Source of the DNA: Meandrina meandrites
Lineage: Eukaryota; Cnidaria; Anthozoa; Scleractinia; Meandrinidae
Length of the DNA stretch: 64,000 bases
Assembly (NCBI GenBank): GCA_963693305.1
Contig: OY855914.1
Coordinates: 18,633,472 to 18,697,471 of the forward strand
Reading direction: 5' to 3'
The translations under genes were made by a program, and so were the position numbers. This document shows, in pieces, positions 12,901-24,000 of this stretch. Every line of letters begins with the position of its first letter. Position 1 is the first letter of the stretch. The notes beneath the pieces were generated by a model. That model did not search any database, was not told the origin of the DNA, and saw only the letters and a program-made list of their open reading frames with translations.

Positions 12901-15386
12901 GATGTCACAGCCGAAAAAAATTACATCATCTTATAGACTGAGATAAAGACTTCTTACTTGATGACAAATGAAGGGTCCAGTGGAAAAGCGACACATTGGA
13001 ATTTTCGCTAAATTGAACATTGCCAAAACAACTCCAAATTTCGCATGCGAGTTTGTGTACATGTCTTAAACATTGTCCTGTATTTGATTTTGCTGGTCTT
13101 CGCTTCGTTCTCCTGAAATAGCGCATGCAAAAAACATCGATTTTGATGGCGGCGTCTTTGAGAATTTTCTTTGATAAACGGTAAATAAAAGAAACCCTTT
13201 GTTTCTCGAGACAATAAAACCAGCGACGGTTAACCGGCTGTTGTTTGAACCCTAACCTTTAGGGTTACAGTTTTAACCCTAACGCTAAACCTCAACCCTA
13301 ACCCTAAACTTGAATCCTAACGTTAGGGTTTTTGTTTTAACCCTAACGTTAGGGTTAAGAAATGGCTTAGGGTTAGGATTTAGACGCTAACCCCGAGCTA
13401 GCAGTTTGCCTTCTCGCGGTTATTTTCACTCTGGGTTGCTTGCGGTTAGCTTTCACTCCGGTCTGCTTGCGGTTAGCTTTCACTCCGGTCTGCTTGCGGT
13501 TAGCTTTCACTCCAGTCTGCTTGCGGTTAGCTAGTTTTTGTTGTTCGGGTCAACACTATTTTCATGAGTTTGCTCAGTCTGAATTAGCCAGTACAACACT
13601 CTGCTTATGTGGCACGCGTGCTGTGACATGCGTGGCGGACGTTGTCAAAACTACATTCCGTTAGTTTCCCATTACATCTAACTTCTGCTTTCAGTAAAGC
13701 GCTATATGCTCTCACTTCTCCAATCCTTACATCATCACATCGCACACAGTACAAAATCCCACAAAATCAAGAAAAGAAAAGATCGCACACACTTCTTGGT
13801 TTTCGCATGCATTGATCGATCGATCGATCGTTGAATTTTTAATGAGGCACCGAAAAATCTTTCGACAGGGCAGGTTCAGCCCTCAACACTCAATCAACTT
13901 TTATAAGTCTAAAACCAGCTCACTTCTCGGCAACTTTGCTGCCGCAGCACCCAAAACTGACGCTCCGAAAGTTCCCGACAAGAAAACTGTCTTAGACTTT
14001 CCGCTTGGATCGATCTGCTTTTTGTACGACAACGTTCACTCGAGCGCCTAAACAGCGCTATTGTGCAAAACAAAAGTCAGAACAGCCCTCAGTTCTTCGA
14101 GAGATGCTTTGATTTGCAGGCATCCAGACTTAATGATGTCCTTCAGCCACCAAGCGGCTACACAAGTGGTGAAAAGACCAGGAGAAACTCTTATTTTCAC
14201 GTCGAGCAAATCGCCATCTTTTTTTTTTCTTTTCTCACACGTGACCTCCACGTCACAATGCAGTATCCAGTCCTACTCTGCCTGATTCAATTCTATTGAA
14301 AACATGGCGTTCGTGTGAGCACGTTTGAAATGCTTTTGGCCTGCTGAAACACTTACAGAACACTACAAGGAAAGATTAGCATGCGACGTGTGGAAAAACT
14401 CGTACTACTGGTTGACTGAGGAGAATGTAAGCTGCAAAACACTTTATTCTCATTTTTGCTACGTTATTTTTTTAGAGCGAAGCAGAGATGAGCGGATTCA
14501 AATACAGCGCCATGTTTAAGACATGTAAACAAACTTGCATGCGAAATTTGGAGTTGTTTTGACAATGTTCAATTTAGCGAAAATTCCAATGTGTCGCTTT
14601 TCCACTGGACCCTTCAAATAATCTTGCCATGCATTAAAATGATTTTAAGGTGGAGCATCAATCCCCCCCCCCCCCCCCCACCAACTCACCCTGTACCACA
14701 GTGGGGGTATGAATTTGCTTGAATATCCAAAGGTTAAGGTGACCTGAGAAAATACTGGGAGCAACCCACCCAACCCCAGTGGAAACCTTGAAGTGGTGGG
14801 GGATGGAGGGCTACTCCCAGGGTATGTGCTGCTGTGGGGGTTTTCAGGCAGTTGAGTTTTTGATAGTTTATAGTTACTGTGTTACTGTATAGTAAACAGA
14901 TGGTTTTTTGTCCAGAGTAAGCTATCATTTTCCATGAAGCTAATTGAGTTGCTTGAAGAATTCACAAAGTTTCCCTACAAATAACATTCAATGAAATTTA
15001 AAAATCATTACAACAGGTAGTAAAGTGTTGATAAATAGCTCTGACTATGATAGGGAAAGGAATTTTTAGAACAGGGTTACAAAATGCAAGCTGAGCACAG
15101 TCTAAAATAGGTTTTGTGTGGTCTTGGAGTCCCAATAACACACCCGCATCTAAAAAGTTGCAAAGTACCTCCCCCCAGAATTGAAAGTAGCAGTACTTCA
15201 GTCCTGGTTGTCTCATGTTTTGGAGTTGACTTGATTCCCCCCACCCCCCGCCCTTCAAGACATATCACATGCATGTGTGATAACGTTTAGAAATTGTGCT
15301 CAAGTAGTTGATATTTACTAATTACCTGCCTTTGGTCAATTGCAGCCAAAGAATGGACCAAAAAGTTTGCCATGTCAGAAAAATAG
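9955..15386 (+). CDS. UBE2N: Ubiquitin-conjugating enzyme E2 N (Ubc13)
   Basis: Five exons: 9955-9987, 10112-10213, 10345-10489, 11892-12032 and 15346-15386 (TAG). Together they encode 153 residues, against 152 in vertebrate UBE2N. Family (known): with a UEV partner (UBE2V1/2) it builds K63-linked ubiquitin chains for DNA-damage tolerance and innate signalling. Seen: start [14 protein letters not shown] motif at 78-80, active-site Cys88 in GRICLDILK, and the highly conserved [19 protein letters not shown]. The last exon ends KKFAMSEK. All introns are GT-AG with compatible phases (0, 0, 1, 1). The 3.3-kb last intron carries a 1.65-kb inverted-repeat element. AATAAA occurs about 375 bp after the stop. 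It is divergent from APEH and convergent with THNSL1. Identification is near certain. Confidence 0.97.
13245..13385. repeat. Degenerate telomere-like TTAGGG/CCCTAA repeats
   Basis: CCCTAA and TTAGGG motifs occur in both orientations with spacers (AACGTTAGGGTT and ACCCTAACCCTAAAC). They lie inside the 12970-14615 element, so they more likely moved with it than mark an ancient chromosome fusion. Confidence 0.75.
13437..13530. repeat. 27-bp tandem repeat, about 3.5 copies
   Basis: The unit TGCTTGCGGTTAGCTTTCAC plus TCCGGTC repeats nearly perfectly; one copy has CCAGTC. It reads open in one frame because 27 is a multiple of three. That frame is not a credible gene. Confidence 0.85.
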
Positions 15387-15794
15387 TACCTTCAAGTCAG
15401 ATATTTGTGTGTGAGTTGAGGAACTCCACGTCAGACTTGTGTTATAGTTTATGTACTGTATGAGCAGTAACGCTTCTTTCAAAACAAATAGCGAACCTTT
15501 TTGTATAATATTGCGTAATAGATTTATCATGCCAATTAATGTTCTGTGCTTTGAGTTTTTGAATGTTCTGTTATCTCTGCGAATTTGGTGATTTGTATGT
15601 ACACCAGATTTTTCTGATCATGTGACCATGATGTCAATCAATGTCATGAGAGCATGTCACAGTTGAAAATGAAACCCTGCCTCCGATGCCTTATTATGCC
15701 TGAAAAGTTGCTACATACGTGTAGACAACATAAGGAATATTATTTTGTTGCAAATAGTCACAATAAAAAATTATCATTAGTGTACTTTGTGCCG

Positions 15795-16182
15795 TAAAGG
15801 CTGGTTTTCACTATAGAGAGTCAAAGTTGTAAGAGCACTTACGACCTCGTGAAATCTAAGTCATAAGTGGAGTATCAGAGCCGGTAGAAACAGAACATTT
15901 CCATTTTCTTCTCATTCCACTCTTGACTCTGTTGCTTATGTTCCAGTGAAAACTAGATAGTCAGAGTGGTAAGCAGAAGCAGGAAAACAAACCAATTCAC
16001 ACTGTTAGTTTTCATGTCTTCAACAGTGGTTTCCTTCTGTTTGTGACTCCAATAATCTAGTTTTCACTAGATCATAAGTGACAGAGTCATAAGCAGCTCT
16101 GCTTATGACTCCATCCATTTGAATTTCAGTAGATCATAACACTCCGGCACTCTGACTCGGCCGCTAGTAAAAACAAGCCTTA
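15795..16182. mobile_element. MITE with AAGGCTTGTTTTTACTAG-like ends
   Basis: TAAAGGCTGGTTTTCACTA at the left and the complement of TAGTAAAAACAAGCCTTA at the right. The interior repeats GTCATAAG and AGTTTTCACTAGAT in both orientations. It lies just after the UBE2N AATAAA. Confidence 0.65.
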
Positions 16183-17934
16183 ACAAAGAATTTCCACTGA
16201 AAACAACATTTGTCCCCCTTGCTGATCATAGTCATACATGTTGTTAGCAGTGTAGCAAGTGAAAAACTGATTTCTGACTTTTTTGGACTCCGTCAACTGC
16301 ACTTGTGCTGTTCATTGGTTCGATCTACATTTTTTTTAAAAAAATCCCATCATATTTGCCTTCTAGTCCATTAGTAACTATATGCTAGGTAATGCTAATA
16401 TGTATTATGAATCCTTGCTACATTTTAAAGGATTTCAGAGAAAAATCCAATGGATTCCTATTGATTTTACAAAATACTGAAGTTCAGTAAGAACAATCAT
16501 GCAGAATTCTAGAAGATATGTCTGTGTTAATGTGACGTTTGTTAATAAAATTGACTCAGGGACTTTAAAGTGTTCTGGAACCAAGTTCAATGAACCTAGT
16601 CAAAGTACAAAGACAAACATAGGGGTATTTTTAACGAACTTTAAAATGTTTAGAAATGTGATGTTCACAATGCCCTAATCAGTGTTTGATATACGTGTAT
16701 CTTCTCAATCGAAACTAAAACTGAGGAGTAAATAGCGAAATAAAATCGTGAAAATCTCTGCTAATTAAGCTCTGATTTCCAAACAACTGTCACATTTTTG
16801 GTTTCCTTTGTTTTATCTTGATGAATTATTAAATGTGTTTGAGGAGTTCTTTTGTTGACCAGTTACAATACAATATTCTTTATACGGACCTGAAGTTTTT
16901 TTAGAAGGAAAATTAGTCCCTTTCAAGCCAAATTGTCTTATTATTGTTATTATTATTTTTTGAATCCCACAAAAAATATTGTAAACGAAGTTGTAAGTTA
17001 AAAGAAATTGTTGAAACACTAGGTAAATAAACCGACGCAGCAAATTATATATTGACGTTTCAAGTGGTAATAGCCTTTGAAGCAAAGTAATTATTCGTCA
17101 AAATCTCTCTTTTTAACAACCACAGAAGTTGAGCTCAGGCTTTTATAGTATACCTATATTTTTGGTCCACCCCCTCCCCCACCGACCCCCAGATCATTAA
17201 TATCCCTATGTCTGTTTTTGTATGGATTAAACAGCAACGCACTATTAGACTTTGTTCACAGTTCAAGTAAAATCACTATTGAACGCTTAACGGGTTGCAC
17301 ATTATTACCAATTCAAAGCAGATACGCGAAGAGATCGGGTGAAAACAAATGACAGTGTTATATGGTTGTAAGGCAGTTTTTACATCGCTATAAAAACTAA
17401 AAAGGTATTCTCTGGCTTAACATTTTGGAACACCCAGCTTTTGGTTGCCTGTCTTGAAGATTGCAGACAAGCAATAAAATACGTTGTTTGTTAAACTGTT
17501 TAGCCAGGAAGCATTGCTACATTTTTTTTTTCTGATCATGTCCTATATGTCCTGGCTATCGGCATCAACAGCTCCCGTCAGTTAGATATTTCAAGTCAAC
17601 AAAAAGTGGAAAAAGTAATACAAAGGTTTTGATAAAAATTAATAGCTGTCTTTAAAAAATAATCGTTTAGTACAACTCTATACAGAATTTTGTATCTCCT
17701 CAAACCCCATGCGTTTTGGCAATTTCTTGGTGGTCCATCAGAGGATTTGAAAGATTTAAACGACAATAGAGTGATTTTGTTCAGTCTAACCCACGAAACA
17801 ACAGCTAACAATTAGTAAGTAATAGTCAAAACTAAAAAGACAACAATGGAATAAGTGTGTCTTCAGGGTGATTTTATTTTATTTAACTCGTGAAACAGCA
17901 TGTAGCAATTAGTGCGTAATAAAACTAATACCAC
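16183..17934. other. Intergenic AT-rich stretch without a supported gene
   Basis: Lies in the convergent gap between UBE2N and THNSL1. Open frames are short and without recognisable motifs. No clear inverted ends were found. Confidence 0.4.
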
Positions 17935-18164
17935 ATTCACACCAAAGCTTAAACATGTTTAAATGTTGTTTAGTTAAACACGGTTTAAAATTGTATTCTT
18001 CATGGAAGTTGCTGACTGATGTTTATCGACTTCAAATTTAGCACAATGAAAGCACAAGTTAGAGCATACTTGAACCCTATGTAAAATTTAGTCTGTCAGT
18101 TGTCTGTTGCTGATTTTCATTTTATTAAACCTGGTTGAATTGAACATGTTTTGTTGGTGTGAAT
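17935..18164. mobile_element. Possible MITE with ATTCACACCAA ends
   Basis: ATTCACACCAAAGC at the left and TTGTTGGTGTGAAT at the right are inverted, with TTTAAACATG-like subterminal motifs on both sides. Target duplication is unclear. Confidence 0.5.
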
Positions 18165-19100
18165 CAGGTAAGCAAAAGAAGTGTGTAATACTATCTGAAA
18201 GTTAAGTTACTATTTCACGGGTTAAGTAAAACTACTCTAAACAATACCCGACATCAAAATTCAGTAGCTTCTACAACACCATATTTTCCTTTACGTGAAT
18301 ATGACTAGCGTGAGGATAATACGTTTCATTTTTGGCTCATATTGAAGATGAAATATACCACGTTGTGTAATCACAAATAAAATACTCAAAAATTTGCTGT
18401 GTCTTCTTACACTTCAGTGTACTCAGATTTGCTGCAGTGTACAAACATTAGTTGCTTTGCCTCATAAACTAAAAGTGTTGGTAGAAACTAAGCCGCGTTG
18501 TAATGGAAATCCGTTAACGTAATTTTCTTTTAAACAACAGAGTATTTCTGTCGAGGAACTATCGGCTAATAGTTGCCCCTTGTTAATTTGATGTTCTTTA
18601 AACTAGCATCGCTTCGACGGCTCTTATGCTTGTTTTAAGAGCATCTAATTTCCAAGGCGCAACTATCAGTGAGACCGATGGTCCCGAGATTGAAACACTT
18701 TACGCCTTTAATGTTCACCACGAAATTTTCTACCGCGCGTATTCAAAAACGAGCTTCTTGGATTGTTTTTCTTTTATTAATAATTATTTTTTCATTGTAA
18801 CATTTTAGGATGAAAGTCTTGAAAGCTGAAATGTAAAAACGCGACAAAACCAGACTAGGCCCTTGTGTTAACCAAAATATTTCGCGTACGAGCACTATCC
18901 ATCCGGGTATTTTCCCCAGACGGGCACTCGGAGAAAATTTGGTGCTGACCTCTTAATCGCCGATAGAACACTAGCGGATGGGGGACAGAGATGCAACCGT
19001 GGACAGTCTTTTTTGGGAGTTTTGGACTTATCAGCACGGTGTAGCGAATGCCAGCGCAAATAAACTGAATTACACAACGACCCGTACACTACATCAATTT

Positions 19101-19609
19101 CGGGGGAGGAAGCGGAATCATGAATCATGAATCGTAGCTGCAAAATTGGTAGGAATCATGAATCTTCGTGTTTAAAACTTGGGAATCGTGAACAACGAGA
19201 GATGGCTAAAAGAATCATGAATAACAAATGAATATGTTTCCATCGATATTGGAGGCGTACTTTTGAAAATAGAATGCAAACTACGAAACTTCTTAACAGT
19301 TATATCACAGAAATGGGCGAAAATAGCATTTCAGAGCGTCTAATTTTCAAAATTTTCAGGGGGAGCATGCCCCCAGACTCACCTACAGGAAAACACTGAA
19401 AGCGCGATTCAAATCTTCATCCCTTACCTATCAACTGTGATCAGGTATGTTACACACAGTGAAGTTATTTTCAAAACTGGATGAAAACAATGACAAATGA
19501 ATCATGAATATCGAATGAAATTTTTAAATGAATCACGAATCATTGAGGGAAACTAACAAGACAGGAATCATGAATATCCAAAGTCCAATAATTCCGCTTC
19601 CACCCCCGA
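19101..19609. mobile_element. hAT-like MITE with 8-bp target duplication
   Basis: ATCAATTT flanks both sides (19093-19100 and 19610-19617), an 8-bp duplication typical of hAT. Inverted ends are CGGGGGAGGAAGCGGAAT and the complement of ATTCCGCTTCCACCCCCG. GAATCATGAAT motifs repeat through the interior. No transposase ORF. Confidence 0.8.
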
Positions 19610-19834
19610 ATCAATTTCCGTACTTTGAACTCACTTGCTTACCGAATCACGCGTTGCCATATCACGTGTTTCGGGGAACAAGTATCACGATGGTGTCTCG
19701 CAAAGGAAAACATGCACTTAAATGAGGATGATCAAAGCAATCATGCTTAAAGAAAACGCAGCATATCGCGATCGGATCTGAGAAGAACTATGGTCCAAGC
19801 ATGCGTGAAAGTAAAACTCTGAAAAAGGTTTTTA

Positions 19835-20574
19835 GGGGGTGATTACATGGCGAATTTCAGCCCGGGCTGAAATTTCAGCCCGGTTAGCCGGGCTGAGATT
19901 TCATCCTGGGCCCTCAAAGAAATCCTCTTGAAATGAAAGTAGCGATTACATGAAGAAGGTTATAGCCCGGTCTGAATTTCATCCCTGGCTGAAAATCCTA
20001 GCCCGGTTTCTGAAACCGGGCTAGGATTTTCAGCCCGGGGAAACGGGCTGAAAAATTTGCCAAAAGTCCATGTAATCGAAATGGAATGTCAGCCCGGGCT
20101 GAAAAGGCGACGTGAGCATGCACAGTGAGGTTGTTTTCTAGGAAACAAGATGGCTGCGAACAGATTTCAGTGGAAAAAAGGCGATAAAATTGAGAATCAA
20201 ATTCGATGCCTAGCTATTTTCAAAGCTAAGATGGAATACAACAACAGTGACTTCAATGCAGACAAGGTAAAGCAGTATGAAGCTGTTCGGGAAGCCATGG
20301 CTCGGATAAATGAAAACGAATCGACTTTGTTTGGGCCTCCTGTCATCACATCATCATCATCATAAAGAAAGGCTATTCTCTTGTTCAAGAAAAGTTGAAG
20401 GAAATACGACAATTCGTGTCCTTGGCGCCATTTTTGATTTTTCGGTGACTCTACGCGCGCAATTTAATATTTTGCGCTCGGGCTTATATTTCAGCCCGGT
20501 TGAAATTTGTCATGTAATCACAATAATATTTTAGCCCGCCTCACCGGGCTGAAATTTGCCATGTAATCACCCCC
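19835..20574. mobile_element. PIF/Harbinger-type non-autonomous element, TTA target duplication
   Basis: Ends GGGGGTGATTACATGGC and its complement are perfect, flanked by TTA at 19832-19834 and 20575-20577; TWA is the PIF/Harbinger target. Subterminal CAGCCCGGGCTGAAAT palindromes repeat many times. It carries the ORF at 20150-20365. It lies between UBE2N and THNSL1. Confidence 0.88.
20150..20365 (+). pseudogene. Truncated Myb/SANT-like Harbinger accessory ORF
   Basis: 71 codons starting MAANRFQWKKGDKIENQI, with KMEYNNSDFNADKVKQYEAV. The W and spaced helices look like the first part of the trihelix/Myb-like DNA-binding protein that accompanies Harbinger transposases. It breaks off into a TCATCATCATCATC repeat, so it is probably a remnant kept inside the MITE. 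The assignment rests on context and weak similarity. Confidence 0.5.
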
Positions 20575-21062
20575 TTAGTTGATGTATTCATTTTTAAGCC
20601 GTTTTAATTTGTTACACAAGTAAATATTTCCGCTATCAGATCGACAGAATTCAAAACAATAACATCGACGCGATCGGTGGATAGTGATTTATACGGTGGA
20701 TACCGTTATCCACCCTTTCTACAACTGGAGCCTGATGAATGTTACAACTCGCTTAGAAAAAAGCAATGTGAAAACCATAGCTTCATTACAAATAAATATG
20801 TTTCCCGGGCGTTATTATAAAAAGATACACGCAAACAACGTCAAACAAACGAGATTAACTTTGAAAACTGTTCAGCCTTTTCATCGCAGTTTATTTTAAT
20901 CTTCTACAAGTTTTATCCATCTGTACCTTCTTTTGTATTTGCTGTGTTATTGGAATGTTTCTTCGCTGTTTCAACGGTGATTATTTCTCTATTTTACGAA
21001 AATTATTTGGTGGCATTTTTCTTAAGTTTTAATTTGGCTAAAATCCTCCGTACGTGTACAAG

Positions 21063-24000
21063 TCACCGACTCAAGAAGCGAACTATTTCGTCCATAACTG
21101 TCGTGTCATCAGCTTTGCACACAGTTTTCTGTACTTGCGGTCGTCTGACTGACATTTCAAGTCTTTTATGGGCAGCTGGTCGGGTAGTGATTTTGCGTAA
21201 ACTTGCAAACAGCTCTACAGGATCACACGTTGATGAAAATTTTCGTAATCCTTGCAAAACGTCTTGCGCAAACTTGCTGTAATGTGCTGTTGCAGAAATG
21301 ACAAGTGGTCGATTGGGGTTAGCAAAGCGATCTGCTACATCTTTAGCCACGGCTGTGTGCGTGTCCAAAACGTAGCCAGTTTGTTCAAAGGTAGATCTTA
21401 TGGTATTCAGACAATTCTCTTCCCTAGTCCAGTCAGCTTTAAATATGGTCGACAAGTTACTCTGTAGATCGTCGGATATCTGCAAGGAAAAGATTTTTTA
21501 GCAATTAGTGAATGAGTCTGTGCGTAACAGCGAGAATTATCAGCATAGAGGTTTGTGGTATCTATCAGAACCGAAGGGTATAAGTTGGATAACATTAACT
21601 GAGACCTTATTAATTCCTGATGATTTTCCTATAGCGCCAAAACCGAATCCGAGGAATTTTTTTTATGAAATCCAGGGCCGTAGGCAGGATTTTCCTTGGA
21701 CAGGTGCCAGCGCCGGAAGCGTGAGTGTCTAGGGGGGATCCGGGGGTATATTTCCCCCAGAAATTTGGAAAAATCAAGTTGTTTAAGTCCACTTTTCCTG
21801 CATTCTGAGAGTCATTTTAACCCTCCCTCTCAGATTAAGCGGACCTTTGCGGCGTGTCTCACCCTTCCCACCACCCCCTGCCTACGGCTCTGAAATCAAT
21901 CAAAGCGCTTGCTCACTTTTCTATGAAAACTCCCAGAAAACTTGACTTTTAACCCAACTTCCAAGGATTTAGGGGACTGGCAAAAGATGTTCGCTTTAAC
22001 GGGGTTTCGTGATATCGGGAATCTTTTCCATATAATTTACTCAGTAATACTGGGGCGAGGAATATCGCTTGTTGCACCGAGCATGTACCGGACTTTTTAT
22101 TATCGACTAACTTTATCATAGAAAAGGGACCGTTCATTTTTTTACGGGGTAGGAGGGGCTGGTGGAATTTGATAGGTAGTCTCTCTTCATCAGAAATTTT
22201 TACCCTGCACCCGCCCTCATAATCCAATTTTTTTTTAGATGACCCCCACCCCCCTCCCCCAAAAAATAGTAATCCAATTTTCTTTGGATGACCCCCCCCC
22301 CCCTCCCCCCTCCCCCCCCAAAAAATAGCTTATTTATATCAAGCTACACTTAATAGCAGATAAAATTGTAGCTTTAACCGATAATCATGCATAGTGGTAA
22401 CATGGTTTTTATTGATGGAGCGTGTATTGATAATTGGTGGGGTTGAGTTTTTTTTTTTTCATGCTTGAAAAAAACTGCCATTTTTTTCAAGATGCGTTGT
22501 CCGTGAAAAAGCTCCTTTAACAAGCTGCAGTCACATAACAAATAAAGAAAATATCGCATACCTTAAAATGTTTGTTCTTCTCTAACGAACTCATTAAACC
22601 AGCTACAACTTGTCCATTGCTCCCAGTCGCATGATAAAGTAATCTCTCTAGATTGGATGATTTTAGAATGTCAATAGAAGGAGAGATGGTCTGGTGAATA
22701 CGCCGCTTGATCATGTCGTACGAGCCAGTGTGAAAGAAGTCTGTCAGAATGTTGTTCTCGTTTGAGGCACAAATCAGGTTACTGAAAGGTATTCCCATTT
22801 CCTGAAAACACAATAAATACACTTTTAGCACTCTTCTCAATTTTCCAAGATCGAAATCGTAAATTATAGTATTTAGAAAGGCAGCCACTCCAGCCGTAGC
22901 TGGTTTTCATGTGGGTCCTCTATCCAGAACGAAATGGAATTTGAAATGGTGGTTTTTCAGGAGAGAGGAAAACCTGTGAATCCAGAGAAAAATGCTCGAA
23001 CCAACCATAACCTAGAGGCACATACAGCATCAGCCTGGAATCGAACCCAGGCCGCATTGGCGGGAGGGGAGCGCTCTTAACGCTGCCCCCCCCCCCCCCC
23101 CCCCACCTCCCCATCTTTAATTATCGTTAATGATTAATTTACATTCTGAAATAGGATCTTAACAGATTAACGATGTAGTCAGAAATTGCTTTTATACAAC
23201 TGGTGTTCCTTAACAACAGCTTGTGACTCGCGCCACGTAATAAGATGCAAAGCCAAACTAACCAATTGTTGGTCACGCTTGTTTTCCTGATAAAATTTTG
23301 AGTCGACCAGTACCTCATTGAACATCTCACATGATTGGCCATAAGAACAATAGGACAAAGGGCACAACCAATGCCCCTATCCCTGAAGACAATGAGCAAT
23401 ATTGTTTTAGAATGCCTCTGAAATTAGAGGTTCACAAGAGGTACTGCTCTACTCAAAATTTTTGGTTACGGAAACGAAATGTTTCTGTAAAAAAAATCAT
23501 AAAGGATTTTCGCTTCCCCCCCCCCCCCTTTTTTTTTGGGGGGGGGGGGGGGGTTTCATGGAAACAAATTTTTCGTTCGCTCTTAATGTAGTGCACGTAG
23601 GCATATAGGAAACATTTTGATAAACACTGCATGAAAATCACCCTGTGTCTCCGCAATATATCCTCGTTTACCATGACCAGTTTTTTGGCCAAATGAAGAA
23701 AAGCACAATAAATAGCTTTTATTAACTAACGCTTAAACGGCGCGCTTTTCTTCAACAAACCTTGGCATAGTACGCAGCCAGAATATTGCCGAAGTTTCCT
23801 GTTGGTACACACAGATCAGCCATTTCACCCATGGAGATAACACCAGATTTAACCAGATCCAAATACGCCGATGCGTGATACACAACTTGCGGTAACAGCC
23901 GACCCCAGTTTAATGAGTTAGCAGCACTTAGCTGAACATTATAAGAGTCCGCAAGTTTATTGTTGAATGACTTGTCGTTGAATATCGTCTTAATTGTAGT

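Larger units (their letters stand above)
12970..14615. mobile_element. 1.65-kb element with about 150-bp inverted ends (UBE2N intron 4)
   Basis: The ends GAAGGGTCCAGTGGAAAAGC and its complement continue as inverted copies for roughly 100-150 bp with few mismatches. AAAT flanks both sides (12966-12969 and 14616-14619). The interior holds telomere-like repeats, a 27-bp minisatellite, GATCGATCGATCGATCG near 13814 and several short open frames with no recognised domain. No transposase was found. Confidence 0.75.

Noticed and set aside
13245..13385. Chromosome-fusion relic
   Set aside because: The telomere-like repeats are degenerate, in mixed orientation and enclosed within a transposon.
13440..13664. 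ORF with repeated LRLAFTPVC
   Set aside because: It comes from the 27-bp minisatellite inside a transposon; no start or domain support.
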